Source of the DNA: Rhododendron vialii
Lineage: Eukaryota; Streptophyta; Magnoliopsida; Ericales; Ericaceae
NCBI RefSeq assembly: GCF_030253575.1
Contig: NC_080559.1
Span: 29,042,501 to 29,106,500 of the forward strand
Direction of reading: 5' to 3'
DNA length: 64,000 nt
In this document: positions 31,891 to 43,926 of the stretch, one piece after another
How the letters are laid out: each line of letters starts with the position of its first letter
Position numbering within the stretch: the stretch's first letter is position 1
Made by a program: the position numbers and the translations under genes
The notes under the pieces: generated by a model
The model's input: only the letters and a program-made list of their open reading frames with translations
The model's database searches: none
Told to the model about the DNA's origin: nothing

Positions 31891-33470
31891 TATCTCCACT
31901 AATTATCACTTATTACATGAAAATTCTTGGAAAATAATAATGTTAAAATTGTTTTTATTGGTGTCAAAATTCTACTGCACAAAAGACTTATATCATGTGC
32001 AGTGTACAAATTTTTTATGCACTGAATTTTTGACACAAACAAAAAAAAAATTGACAATATCACTACCCAAATTTTTTCTCAAAACTCAACCAAACAAAGC
32101 GTACATTACAATTACTTCACAGTTTCTCCTTCACTTTGTTCCCTTCCCTTCTCTTCTCTGTTAACTTTTTTATTTTTACAAAACAAATTCTCGCAAACGA
32201 TGAAGAAAAAAAAGGGGGGCTCTCAGCTAAGGGTCATCATCGGGTCGGTCCAGCCCGTCAAGTCACTACCCAAGCCCGCCTATGCGCTAGGCTGGGCTGA
32301 GCAGGCTTTTTCTTTTTTGCTGGTCAGGTTACATATCATAAATTGAAGCCCATACCCAGCCCACGGGCTAGCCCAATTGACGGGCTGGCAGGCCAAAAGC
32401 CGAGCGGGCTGGAATACTACTTTTCTTTGGGGGAAAATGACGGCCAAAGATATTTTTTGATAATCAATACCCATCAAAGACATTTTCAGCATTAACAATT
32501 GTTCTTAGCATGTCCTTGGAGGGTATTAATTATCAAAATACGTCATGGGCTGTCATTTTCCCTTTCTTGGGCTACTGCTGGGCAATAAAATTTTGTTGGG
32601 CTTAAATTTCCTTGGGCTACTACTGGACAATGTCCAGAAAGTTAGGCATAAACTAAACTAAGGGAAAAAAGAAAGGATTTTGTGGGATTTCGGGCCCGTG
32701 GATGGGCTATTGGGTGGGTACCATAGGCGGGCTTGTGGGCGGGCTCAAGAGCAGGGCCTACGGGCAGGCTGAGTAAAAATGCATAGGCCCAAGCCCGCCC
32801 ATTACAAACTACGGGTTGGGCTAGCCCACCCGTTTCACGGGCTCAGGCCAGATGACAGCCCAATAGGCCGGGCGGACTTAGAGTGGGTCGCAGGCCTTCG
32901 AACTAAATGATGGCCCTTACTCTCAGCCAATAGCAAACAGGGCCTGGACTAATGAAATACTACATGGGTTGTGGCTTGACATTGTATCTTGCGGCCCAGA
33001 TATTAGCAGATACTCGTCTTGGTTGAATTTTTACATGAGTGATCCGAGCCTATTGGTCCTTAGGAAATAGCTTTTTCTAGGGCTAATGAATGAATCAATT
33101 TGATGGGGCAATTTTTTATTTTTTTTTGAATCAAGCTGCTCAAGCTCGACTTATGTTTGACTCATTAAAAGTTGTTTGGAGTTGACTTATTACAAAAACA
33201 AATCAATCTCAAATAATTTTTCTTTTCACTTTCAAGCCTTTTTAATCAACATTGAATATCCAACTACTCGGCTCAATAAATTCATATTCTAGTATAATCT
33301 AACAAAATCAAGCTAGTTAAGAAAATTGAAGTATTTTAACTAGTTTGCGATCTTACGTACGTGCTCTAGCTACTGGAATTTATTTGATATGGGAATGGGA
33401 AATAATTTTTACACTCCACCCTTTTACAATTCACATACCTTTTTTTGTCTTTTATCATCATGAATTTACA
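31891..33470. other. intergenic: includes GC-rich GGGCTGGGC-type repeat
   Basis: About 32235-32905 is rich in AAGCCCGCC, GGGCTGGGC and GCCCACGGGC motifs, a pattern common in decayed plant hAT-type non-autonomous elements built from short GC-rich words. Exact ends were not resolved. The rest is AT-rich with no gene. Confidence 0.45.
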
Positions 33471-36400
33471 ATGTTGTCATTGGATGTCTTTATCATCGAG
33501 CTAATGGACTTTTTGGCCTCTTTTATTGGGCTTTGCCTCTTTTGGAGTGTTTTTGGGTTTCACTGTATAATTTGGGCTTTTAGGCTCTTCGGGTGTTATG
33601 GACTTTATTCTCATTTGTATGCATTTCAACTTTTGGTTAGATTTTTTTCTCTATTTTTCTTAATAAAATGTTACTCTTGCCAATAAAAAAAAGTATATTG
33701 AAAAAAGGGCAACATTATAAATTTACTAGCGAATGAGTCTGTGCCTGAAGGCATGACACAATACGTACCGGACACTACTAATTAAATTACCCTTTTATAC
33801 TTCTAACCAACCCGATAACGAACCAAACGTTTTTAGGAAAAGATTTTGTAAATAAGCTTCAAACAAACATCAAATCAATTTCAAGCAAGTGAATTTAAAA
33901 AAAAAGAAATACTACCAGTTACAACTACTAACAAAAACAAAGCTGCTCAAGTTTTGCAAAAAAATAATGATCACAACCAAAGCCAATTAAACTCGATCAA
34001 CCATGCGGCTTCTACCTTGACGTCTATGCAATAGAAAACCTATCTCAGTTTACTCTCTTAAGCCGCAGCAACCCACAACAAAAATATAACCCTACCTCAA
34101 ACGTTTCTTCAGTCCAATAAACTGCCCACGTTCAAAGTTAAAACTTATCTACTCTAATTACACAATCAACCCAACATTATTCTTCCATGTTAAATAATCA
34201 CTTGTAGGGGAAGAATTCCCGATTTAACACAACTTAGAATTGAATAAGGCTAACTGATGCCAAAAATAAGCGGCCCAAATATAACACATACTCACGTATA
34301 CACATTCAAATTAGATTAACCTTATCGAGCAAAACAAAATATAATTTATTCGAGTTTAGATGAATTTTTGAAATAAAAGTAGTATAGACTAAACAATAAT
34401 TTTTTTATTATAAAGGAGTTTGAAAAAGAAAAATGAAAGATTTAATTATTCGCATAAAAAAATATTATATTTTTTTCTTCAAAAAATGGGATGTTACACT
34501 TTCAACCTCCATAACTTTTGCAAAATGTGCATAGAGCAGTTTTAACATTCAATCAATTAAGTTATATACCAAAAACTTGCATATTTCATCAATGCTAAGT
34601 AAGAGTGAATCCTAATAACAAATGAGCATGTGCCTGAAGACACTTATTCAAAAGCATTGACCAACGGCCAGGACTCACTCAATTTTTAAAAATTCTACCA
34701 CCACACAAATACTCACACACCCACTCAACATAGGATCATCAAAATTTAGTGCATTGAATTTCAAAACAATCAAGCAATTTTAAGTTAGGGAATACAAATC
34801 AAAGAAACTGACTATAGTACAATTGCATGTGCTAAGGCTCACACTAACCTAAACCAACTACTCTATTTTACTATTGACATAAGCTATCTAACAAAGGACC
34901 CAATAACTCCATCTCCAAGATCATTGATACCTGAAAAAATAAAAAATCACACTCATGTTAAGATGAGAGGCAAAATATGGTTTCTTTTATACTTTATTTC
35001 ATGGAAGAATTGCCATAGTCAAAGAATGCAAATCAATCTTGTGTATTTGATGTATATTATAGAAAACCGGAGGGGCCATATTACTTTTGAGGCTAATGCT
35101 CGTGTGTTTTAGAGAGAAGTCATACAATCAACTTAGGTGAATAAAGGAAGCTTGCATTCAGAAATCATGTTTTCATCCTTCTTGAGCACATTATACTTTT
35201 TGTTCTATGTTAAATAGGACATGAGGTCTAATAATCTTTGCATTCTAAAACTAAAAGCAGAACTAACATTTGGTGGATTATCAAAAGAGGTCATGGACCT
35301 GCTTAAGACATAGATGGTTGTGCAGTGGGAGCTAATAATTGAAAGCTGTTTTTCATGTTATTTTTCATGTTACACCAGCAGTTCCAAGCCCAAATGCACA
35401 TCAAGTCTTAACATAGGATATATTTTCGATGTTAACCAAATAATTGCTAATGTCACGTGTTGGACACTCTAGGGATGTGCAGCACGTCGAGGACACCTGA
35501 GACAAATATGAGGTGTGCCCATTAAATTTTAATGTTTGTAATCATGGGACACGCTGACACGCAGGGGACATGACAGGCTGATTTTATAATTTTTTTAATA
35601 TTTATCAAGTAAAATATTTTTACTCCCACAGCAATGGGACACAAAAGTAATATGTACATTTGCGTATGTATATAGGCATGTAAAATCAGCCGATAATGCA
35701 CATGGCTAGGAGTCTCATCCTAATTAATTAGTGACTAAATATAGGTTTGCATAACTAAAAAAAATAGAAAATTTTGCCAATCAAAAAAAAAAAAAGTAGA
35801 AAATTTTCGTGTACCTAGTCATGTTCGTGTTCCTTGTAAAAAAGCATTTATCAAAGAGTCGAGTATGTTATAAGAAGAACTGATAATTATGAAACAATAG
35901 GGAATAAAATCATGATTGGTGGAGTAGCACATAAAGGAAACTTTGATCAGGACACCACCAACACTGAGTAATATCTGGTAAAACGGATCTACTCAAATCA
36001 AACCACTAAAGGGACATCTGATAAGAACACAAAATTACACATAACAAAACAAAAGAGAGGAAACAGAAAATGAAAGAAAAGAGAAAATAAAGCATAGGAA
36101 GAGATAGTCCTTCGGTCGGGTAAGTGAACATCACATTAGATTCTTATGGGTGAGCAAAGTCAAACGCACCATCATGAACTCCCATTTTGAACCCAAAGTC
36201 ATACACACCTAATGAATTTCCATTTTGAAAGGAAATAAACAAATTCCACTTATAAAATCCATTTTAACAGAAGTATACCCAATAATGATTAACTTCGGGA
36301 GTTTGCGTAAATGCAAACAACCAAACACAGAATGCAATAGCAATCAGCACTGCGTGCGTGTGCGTGTGTGCACAAGTAAAAAAAATCATCCTCAAATCTA

Positions 36401-38261
36401 AAGTGTCTCTTCGCCAATTCTAGAGCATGAAATATGGACAAAGAAACAGAAGCCACGCATAATGCAAAACTCAATGAATCGGAAAGCCGCATTTAGAAAA
36501 ACTTTCAGGACCCAGAAGATAGAAATAATGACTTCAATTAAGCTCAATTAGCTTACCAGATATAAAACTTTGCTACAGAAAAATGAGTACAGTTTGAAAA
36601 AGGCATACATTTCTCCTAGTCTTTAGTCCTGTATGGCCAACAAATTCCCCTACCAAATTAGTTCTCCTTTGGTAAAATTCCCAGTATTGGAAACAACTAA
36701 TACTTGTCAATTCCTCTTCATTTGCCTTTTGTCGGCCCCACCATCTTGGAAACTCGCAAGGAAATTGCCGCTTATCTACCAAAACCTCATCAACTAAATA
36801 CATGCTCAACAAAATCCACAACAAATTCCACAAAGTGATTCAAAACCCACAAATCATCAGTCCAAAGAAACTACACTCGCTTTACAAACCCACAACAAAT
36901 TTCGCAAAAAGTATTCAAAGGTAATAATAAAGAATGAAGAGGGCATCCTAATTATGCTTGCAAAAAATACAAACCTCAACTAAAGGAAAATAATAGAAGG
37001 TATTCCATAATTGAAGGATTAAGCTTCACAAACTCAACATGATCGAATGATTTGATTGCTTTTTTACCGACCTTGATAAAAGGTTTACAAACTCAACAAA
37101 AAAAGCCCTAATGTTGGAAAATCGAATGATTTGATCAAAGCTTTTTACCAGCTTGGGGATTTTTTTAGAATTGTTGAATTAAGTGAAGCTGCCACCGATT
37201 GGAGTGGAAGAGATAATGGCAGATGGCTCCGATGACGATTCAGAAGAGTTTGTAGCAGCGGCGCCACTTCCAACCGGATCATCATGAAACTCCGTCGAAG
37301 TTGAAATCGCTGAAAATGAAGTCGTAGTCGCCTGATACTCTTAAGATGGGTTGAGACTGCCTTGTAGAGAGCAGGGATGTCAAAGGAGATTTGAAATTTG
37401 AACACATCTGTTTTGAAATTGCAATATTGAGGCCTCTTTTGAAGGCTGGCATACATGGGAATTAGCTATCCACGGCTGAAATTTGGTATCGAAAACTTAA
37501 TTAATTGTGTCAAATTACCATATTAGGAGTCATAATCTTGTTTCTTTTCTTTGTTTTAAATTTTGATTTACATTCTAAAACTCAAAAATAGAAAAGATAT
37601 ATATAAATCTACCATATAAGGAGCCATATATTATTTCATTTTTTATTTACCTTTGATTTTTCTTATATAATTCGAAAATAAGAAATGAGAATAAGATTAT
37701 AAATAGTCATTTTAGTTGTATCTTTCTATTTATCTTTGATTTCCCTTCTAAAATTTGAATAAGGAAATATCGAAATAAGATCTACCATATAAGGAGCCAT
37801 ATATTATTTCCTTTTTTATTTACCTTTGATTTTTCTTATAAAATTCAAAAATAAGAAATGAGAATAAGATTTTAAACAGTAATTTTAGTTGTTTTCTTTC
37901 TATTTATCTTTGATTTCCCTTCTAAAATTTGGAAAGAAGGAAATATCAAAATAAGATTAGGAAACAGTAATTTTAGGTTTCCTTTCATCCTTCTCCCAAA
38001 TATTCAACTTACCAAATATACCAATCCTTCTCCCAAATACTCGAAAATATTTACCAATCCAACGGTCCAAAATATAAACAACCCTCCCATATTATATAGA
38101 TTATATAGATGTGAATAAAGACAAAATAAGAGTGTGGATGGTTAAAAATAGAGTGTTGAAATCACTACCATATGGGAATAAACAAAGGGAAATAATTCCC
38201 ACATTTCCCTTTTTACAATCCACACTTCTTTTTTTTGTTTCCATTCACATAAATTTACAAG
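33471..38261. other. long AT-rich gene-poor stretch
   Basis: No confident gene is present. A stretch ending TTCTTAATAAAATGTTACTC then A-rich at about 33690 resembles a non-LTR retroposon tail. Two short similar passages (near 33730 and 34620, both with GTGCCTGAAG) suggest a decayed repeat. 37561-37985 holds two copies of a ~180-bp AT-rich block (each with ACCATATAAGGAGCCATATA). A 53-codon Ser/Thr-rich open frame on the minus strand at 37182-37340 is discussed as a finding. Confidence 0.4.
37595..37985. repeat. tandem AT-rich repeat, two units
   Basis: The block beginning ACCATATAAGGAGCCATATA and continuing through TTACCTTTGATTTTTCTTAT, AGAAATGAGAATAAGATT and TTTAGTTG occurs at about 37610-37780 and again at about 37785-37960, with minor changes. 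It is a decayed tandem duplication with period near 177 bp. Confidence 0.7.
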
Positions 38262-38273
38262 GTTACCCTTGAA

Positions 38274-38471
38274 ATTTTAAAGGGTTTGGCAAAGTGGGTA
38301 TGAGAAAACAATAAATGTTTGACTATAAGGTTGCTTGTTCGAATCTCACAGAAGCCAATAGTCTCAAACCTTGGGGCCGTTGAGGTTTATGCCCTGTTAT
38401 TACCTTCAGGCCCCCGGACCTAATCGAAATGCGCATAAGCTAACCTAGACATCTGGTTATCAAAAAAATAT
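38274..38471 (+). mobile_element. tRNA-derived SINE
   Basis: A box A-like TTGGCAAAGTGGG lies near the 5' end and a box B-like TTGTTCGAATCTC about 45 bases later, the split promoter of RNA polymerase III. The 3' end is a GGTTATCAAAAAAA-type tail. It is flanked by a 12-base direct repeat with one difference, GTTACCCTTGAA (38262-38273) and GTTGCCCTTGAA (38472-38483), the mark of target-primed insertion. Size about 198 bp. Confidence 0.82.
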
Positions 38472-38483
38472 GTTGCCCTTGAA

Positions 38484-39219
38484 TGTGTACAAAATGTATT
38501 GAAAAAAGAACAACATAGTCAATTCACACAGATACAAACAAAAAAAAAGGTTATGTATAAAAAAGTAAGTGTGAAAATCATTTCTCTAAACAAACTAAAA
38601 TTCAGATGGTTTTTCAAAATAGTTAAATTTTCAGATCAACTTGAATAATTCATTACTCTCATTTCGCAGCCATAAAAATACACAATATACGCAGCTAAAT
38701 TTTCATCGGACCTGATTATTCTCTTTTATAGAAGCAAAATAAAACTGATAATTCAAAAATGAAATATCTGATTTAAAAAATGGGGAAAAAGTGGAATGAA
38801 ACAAGGATATATAAAGGGACAAGGAAGAATGAGTCATCACGTGAGTGGGTAGCCCAAAAGATGGAACCCGTGAAGATAAAAGCAGAAAGCACTGATTCAA
38901 TTAATAGACAGTAGTACTACTAGCTAGCTTACAAAAATGAAATCAAATTGGCTTGGTGGCGAATGAACCAATCCGATCCCAGCAGAACTTTTGGAGTTTT
39001 CTGTGATCCGATCGACAAGTGCACTATTACCACCCTCGGATGCTTCACTTTTACTTTGGATAGCTACCCCGTGACATAACACCAATGATCGATATATACT
39101 GTACTGGTACATAGTATATATATACGTTCCAATATAAAATCGATTACGAATGTTATCGGAGCTGTTCGATACACATGAAGCTAATACGTTTGGGATTCCC
39201 GCATATAATATGATTACGA
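38484..39219. other. AT-rich spacer
   Basis: No gene was recognised. The short minus-strand open frames near 38703-39112 have no domain. Confidence 0.4.
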
Positions 39220-39860
39220 AATAATTATATCAGATGATCATTTTAGGTATTTAGGCTCAATTATTAGTAGAGATGAAGATATTGCTGATGATGTGACCCA
39301 TAGGATCCAAGTGGGGAGGCTCAAGTGGAGGAGAGCTACTAGTGTACTATGTGACAAAAGGATACCCACAAAATTGAAAGGAAAATTCTATGAAACTGCC
39401 ATAAGACCAGCGATACTTTACGGTACAGAATGTTGGCCTATTAAGAAGCAACAGGTGAGCAAGATGAGTGTAGCGGAAATGAGAATGTTGAGGTGGATGT
39501 GTGGTAAGACTAGACAAGACATGATTAGAAATGAAACGATTCGTGAGATGGTAGGTGTAGCACCTATAAAGGAGAAGTTAAGGGAAAATAGGTTAAGGTG
39601 ATTTTGGCATGTCCACTGTAAACCAGAAGATGCAGTAGTTAAGAGAGCGGATGTGATAGCTTTAGGTAGCAATGCTACGGGAAATGGTAGACCAAAATTG
39701 ACATTAGATACTGTTGTGCGCAAAGATATGAGTATAATGGGTTTGTATAAACTAGTGACCCTTGACAGAACTTAATAGAGGAAAATGATTCATGTAACCA
39801 ACCCCAAGCGATTGAGACATAAGGCTCGGTTTGATTTGGTTTGATTATATATTCATACTT
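39220..39860 (+). mobile_element. LINE remnant, C-terminal end of RTE-type reverse transcriptase
   Basis: The + strand encodes FRYLGSIISRDEDI, then the AIRPAILYGTECWPIK and VAEMRMLRWMCG blocks and a VGVAPIKEKLRENRLR block, the conserved C-terminal part of RTE-clade non-LTR reverse transcriptases found in plants. Only the end of the protein is present, as expected of a 5'-truncated LINE. The frame is interrupted at 39599-39601, where a TGA replaces the Trp codon of the usual RLRWFGHV block, and again further on. About 640 bp are recognisable. No poly-A tail is clear. Confidence 0.88.
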
Positions 39861-40228
39861 TCATATGAGTGCCAATTATTTTGGGTGACATAAACATTAA
39901 TTAGGTGTTTATTTTTTGCTAGCCAGATATCCGAGTCACTTACGCGTTCCTCAATTAACTTTGAATGATCAATCGACCTCACCGTTTACTAGCGGGGCAG
40001 TGTTCCATAGTACTACTATATACCATTATTTGCGTCCCAATATATCTATGCACATAGATAGACGGACATATCAGCCCAACGTCTTTTTGGTCTCATTTTA
40101 GTTGGTTGCAGATGAGGTTTTGGTGTTTGTAACTATGTATGGATTAGTTAAGACAAAAAATAAGAAGAATGCCTAGGTTGAATGGATGATGGAAAGTAAT
40201 ACTATCTGAGGTCATATTTTACATGTTA

Positions 40229-40356
40229 GGTTGAGTTCCGCTGAGATTTTTGAGCTTTTTTTGTTTAGTATTTATTAAATTTTTTTTCTTTACGTTTATT
40301 AATTTAAATAAGTACAAAATAAATAAAAACCAAAAAATTCCTTAGCGGAACTTAAC
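40229..40356. mobile_element. small MITE-like inverted repeat
   Basis: GGTTGAGTTCCGCTGAG on the left is matched by CTTAGCGGAACTTAACC on the right, with an AT-rich centre, for a total of about 128 bp. A target duplication was not found. Confidence 0.65.
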
Positions 40357-40843
40357 CAAAAGTTATCATGCAGAATGTTTGTTGGGATGTGGAAATTTAA
40401 ATGTTATTATGAGTGGAGTCTCAATTTAACTACAAAAACTGTTCTGACTCGTTTTGACCCATGTGATTCGGTTAATTCAAGAGCACGTAAGTTGATCCAG
40501 CCAATAAATTGATAAAGACTTTGCATATATGTGTCAGAGGAGACGTCACAGATTAAAAAGATAGATGGAGTATAAAACAAACAGTACTCTCCTATATAAA
40601 ACAAACAGTACTCCTATATACCAAACCACTAATGAAAAGACATTACTGAATAAAAACATGTTTTTTTCTTATTTGGTTATTACATTTCGAAAAAAAAAAA
40701 AAAACAATATTGCTTGGAACAGCCAAATGAAACCCCATTTCTACATAATCCTCACATCCTTATTAACCTATCAAACAAAGAGTTAAAAAAAAAAAAATAC
40801 AAATATTATGTAGAGATCGAATCAACAATCATCAGAAACGCTT
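40357..40843. other. 3' flank of the ABCG gene
   Basis: AT-rich DNA downstream of the minus-strand ABCG stop. ACAAACAGTACTCCTATATA-type words occur twice near 40576-40622. No gene is seen. Confidence 0.4.
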
Positions 40844-42613
40844 TCACTTCTTGGACCTCGAAACCCTTCTGATCAAAACCAACCACCAAAGCACCCGATA
40901 GAACACAAAGAACCCAATCAAGATGCTAATATTTTTCCATCTTTGCCCTCCATGAAGCCCTCTCTTTTCCAACACATCACGTCCACTGACCATGCACGTC
41001 TTGTTCTCATCAAACCATATCAAACACTTTGACACCAGACAAGAGTACTCATTAATCAAAAGGGCATCAAGGGCATACTTGTACATTGATAAATAATGCA
41101 TGAAAAGCCAGTACTTAGGCAAGCTCTCCGTCGATATGAAGTAACCGGAAAACAGAAAGAAACAGCCGAGAAATATCGTGAGAAGCGAAGTTCCAGCAAT
41201 GTAGTTCGGAGCGAAAGAGCTCAAGAAGAGAACAAATGAGTTGGCCATCAGAACAATAACCCAAATCACCAAAACAAAGTAAGCAAAAGCTAACCAAGTA
41301 GAACAAAGACCCACAAGAAAATAAACCGAAACCGAATATAGAACAGCTATGGCCAGCAAATAAGGCATGAAAACAAGTGTGTTGGCGATGAGGTATGAGG
41401 ATAGTCTGTAGACCCCACTTGAGGTTTCCCTAAGGAGAATTGGCCTCTCATTGAGGAAAATTGGGAGGGTTTCAGTTGTGGAGGAGAGAAGGAAAGTGAG
41501 AGTGAATGCAAATAGGCCTAATCTCTTCTCAATTCCATTCTTGTCAAACCCAATGTTAATGTATATTGTACCTAAAACAAGTCCCACCACAAGTGCTTCC
41601 AATGTGTTTGTTAATAGTAGTTGTTTTGTTCTGAAAATGATCTTGCAAAACCTAGTGTACAGAGTGAGGATCTCACGAACCCTTGAGCTCTTATATCTGA
41701 TGGAGGAGGAAGTTGTAATTTCACTAGGAGGTGGTGGTGGTGGTGAAGATGTTTTGGGTTTTGGTTCAATATCTTCAATTTGGTTAAGTATTTCCATGGC
41801 ATACTCCAAGGCATTGAGCTGTTGAGGGACGGTTTTGCCCTTGGATAGTAGAAACCCTTCGAGTGAGGAAACTGCACCATGGTGCACAACGGCTCCTTTG
41901 GATAGAAGGAGAATTCTGTCAATAGTGGAAAGAATCTTGAAGCTCGGCTGGTGGATGGATAGGATCACGGTGCGGTGACGGGAGTCCGCGACTGACCGGA
42001 GGGTGTGGATCACGTTGAAGGCCGAAGCACTATCAAGCCCTGATGTGGGTTCATCCAGGATTAAAACCCCGGGGTCGTTTAACAGACTCAGCCCAATTGA
42101 GACGCGGCGGAGTTCACCGCCGGAAAGACCGTGGGCCAGCCTTGTGTGGGCCTGGTGGGTAAGTCGTAGCTCGGAGAGGAGGGAGGAAACAATGGAGGAG
42201 ATGTTAGGGTTTTTAGGGTTTAGGAGGGTGGCTGAAAAGGCGAAGGTTTCGGAGACGGTGAGGAGAGGTAGGCACGCGTCATGTTGAGGGACATACGCCG
42301 AGATTTTCCGGAATACGGAAGGGAGGAGGGGGGAGGAGTTGAGGAGGAGAGAGCCACTTGTGGGGGATGTTTTGGCAGCTAGAATGTCTAGCAGTGTGGA
42401 TTTTCCGGCACCGCTTGGGCCAACGATGGCTAGGATTTGGGAGGGGTGGGCGGAGAGAGAGACGTCGCGGAGGATGTAGGTGGGGGGTGGTGCGGTGCAA
42501 GGTTTGAAGAGGAAGCTGGTAGTGGTGGATTTGGTGTAGGATATTGAAAAGGCTGTTATTGTGTAGGTTCTGGTGTTTTGAGTTGGTGGTGGTGGTTGGG
42601 AGGGGTGTTCCAT
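40844..42613 (-). CDS. ABCG half-size transporter (WBC type, ABCG4/8/10-like)
   Basis: This is a 589-residue, intronless half-transporter with the ABCG order of an N-terminal nucleotide-binding domain followed by a membrane domain. Walker A GPSGAGKST is at 65-73, the Q-loop Gln at 110, the signature LSGGE at 163-167, Walker B VLILDEP with DEPTSGLD at 183-194, and the H-loop His in SIHQP at 221. A proline-rich linker (about 290-296) precedes six likely membrane helices from about 340 to the C-terminus, with a Cys-bearing loop (SCLVSKCL) before the last. Such proteins dimerise in the plasma membrane and export lipids, hormones or phenolics; the substrate is not predictable here. The frame is open further upstream to 42748, but that extension has no ATG; the first in-frame ATG is at 42613, and the length then matches the intronless Arabidopsis ABCG4/8/10 group (I recall about 577-590 residues). 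Confidence 0.94.
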   Translation of the reverse strand: MEHPSQPPPPTQNTRTYTITAFSISYTKSTTTSFLFKPCTAPPPTYILRDVSLSAHPSQILAIVGPSGAGKSTLLDILAAKTSPTSGSLLLNSSPLLPSVFRKISAYVPQHDACLPLLTVSETFAFSATLLNPKNPNISSIVSSLLSELRLTHQAHTRLAHGLSGGELRRVSIGLSLLNDPGVLILDEPTSGLDSASAFNVIHTLRSVADSRHRTVILSIHQPSFKILSTIDRILLLSKGAVVHHGAVSSLEGFLLSKGKTVPQQLNALEYAMEILNQIEDIEPKPKTSSPPPPPPSEITTSSSIRYKSSRVREILTLYTRFCKIIFRTKQLLLTNTLEALVVGLVLGTIYINIGFDKNGIEKRLGLFAFTLTFLLSSTTETLPIFLNERPILLRETSSGVYRLSSYLIANTLVFMPYLLAIAVLYSVSVYFLVGLCSTWLAFAYFVLVIWVIVLMANSFVLFLSSFAPNYIAGTSLLTIFLGCFFLFSGYFISTESLPKYWLFMHYLSMYKYALDALLINEYSCLVSKCLIWFDENKTCMVSGRDVLEKRGLHGGQRWKNISILIGFFVFYRVLWWLVLIRRVSRSKK

Positions 42614-43345
42614 GGAGGAGGTGGTGGAGATGGGAGGAGGGAGAAAGGTTGAGTGGAAAGAGAAGTGAGAGTGTGGGGTGGAGTTGTGTTGGTGAGTGTG
42701 ATCTCCATGAGTTTGAATTTTGTGGAGTATAATGGTAGGGGAGGGCAAGAGGTTTCAGAAATACTGTAAATTGTTTTGGGGAGGGCCCATAAGTAGATCA
42801 AGAAGTTACTTGTTTCTTAATAAACACGTTACCATATAAATTAATACTTATAAAAATACAGTACCATGCCGTAGGTTGTTATGCCGCTTATCCTTGCTCT
42901 CTTCGATCTTTGCAAACATTATAGTCACATAATAATAAAATTTCTCTTTCTTTGTCGTTCAAAAAAAAAGAGTAGGGCCTCTTAATCTTCAATGTTTTGT
43001 TCTCTTCCTTTTTCAAAAAAAAAATTTCAAAAAATTCCCTCTAGATTTCTTCTATTTCTAACATTTCTCTTTCTATCTCTCTCTACTTATTACTCTTACT
43101 ATTTTTCAAAAAAAATTTTAAAACACAAACTAAACAAAGCAAAATTTTTTGGGTAAGTGGAGAATTTATTGAACAAAAGGATCTAATATATTAAAGGGGC
43201 ATACCCCCGTGAGCAACAAAATAAAAACTAACTACAAAAACGGAGACAGCGCGCTATTAGAAATGTGTATAGACCCCCATCACCTATACACTCTCCACTT
43301 TACCCAAACTAAGCCTAGCAGACCAGATCTCATACATCAAAAATA
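42614..43345. other. promoter side of the ABCG gene
   Basis: On the minus strand this is the upstream region. It is AT-rich with CT-rich stretches near 43075-43085 and no certain TATA box. No gene is seen. Confidence 0.4.
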
Positions 43346-43564
43346 CGTCTAGGCGGTTGCCGCACTACACCGTGTAGTGCGGTCAATCCAACCGTCCATC
43401 TCGGTATGGACAGCTCGGATTTAATCCGAGCTCCTACTCGTCCGTGTCATCGATTGTTTGGATCCCAATCCGAACCGTCCATTGCCGAGATGGACGGCCG
43501 GATCGACCGCACTACACGTGTAGTGCGGGGGGTGCACCATAGCACCCCCAGGTACCGTCTAGGC
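43346..43564. mobile_element. Mutator-like MITE with 9-bp target duplication and palindromes
   Basis: The 9-base direct repeat CGTCTAGGC stands at 43346-43354 and, without change, at 43556-43564, the target length of Mutator-like elements. Between them both arms carry palindromes: CCGCACTACAC-C-GTGTAGTGCGG at about 43360-43382 and the perfect CCGCACTACACGTGTAGTGCGG core at 43507-43528, in inverted arrangement with matching inner arms (CCAACCGTCCATCTCGG). A central palindrome AGCTCGGATTTAATCCGAGC is near 43410. No coding capacity. Confidence 0.78.
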
Positions 43565-43886
43565 AAGCACCACAAAGCACAGTATGGACTTATTGATATA
43601 ATTTTTTGTGCAATATAGATCTTATTTGATAGATCTTGATGAGATATTTTCAATGGTGTAAAGAAAAAATAAAAACTTATTTTTATAAGTACATTATTTT
43701 TAAGTTTGAAAATTGTAAATGAGTAATTAGTATTTTTAAACCTTTAGCGAAACAGGACCTTAATACGGTGTCAATGTTGATAACAATTTTAGTGTTCAAA
43801 ATCTTACCATCAGCCTAATTATCAGAAATTAGTACATCTTCAGTTGCTTATGAAAAAGAGTCTACCTTATGTCCATATTCATTAAT

Positions 43887-43926
<40 letters not shown>

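Noticed and set aside
37145-37456. 103-codon minus-strand open frame MYASLQKRPQ
   Set aside because: No domain; Arg/Leu/Ser-rich composition is typical of an out-of-frame shadow. Another frame in the same stretch looks more protein-like and is listed as a finding.
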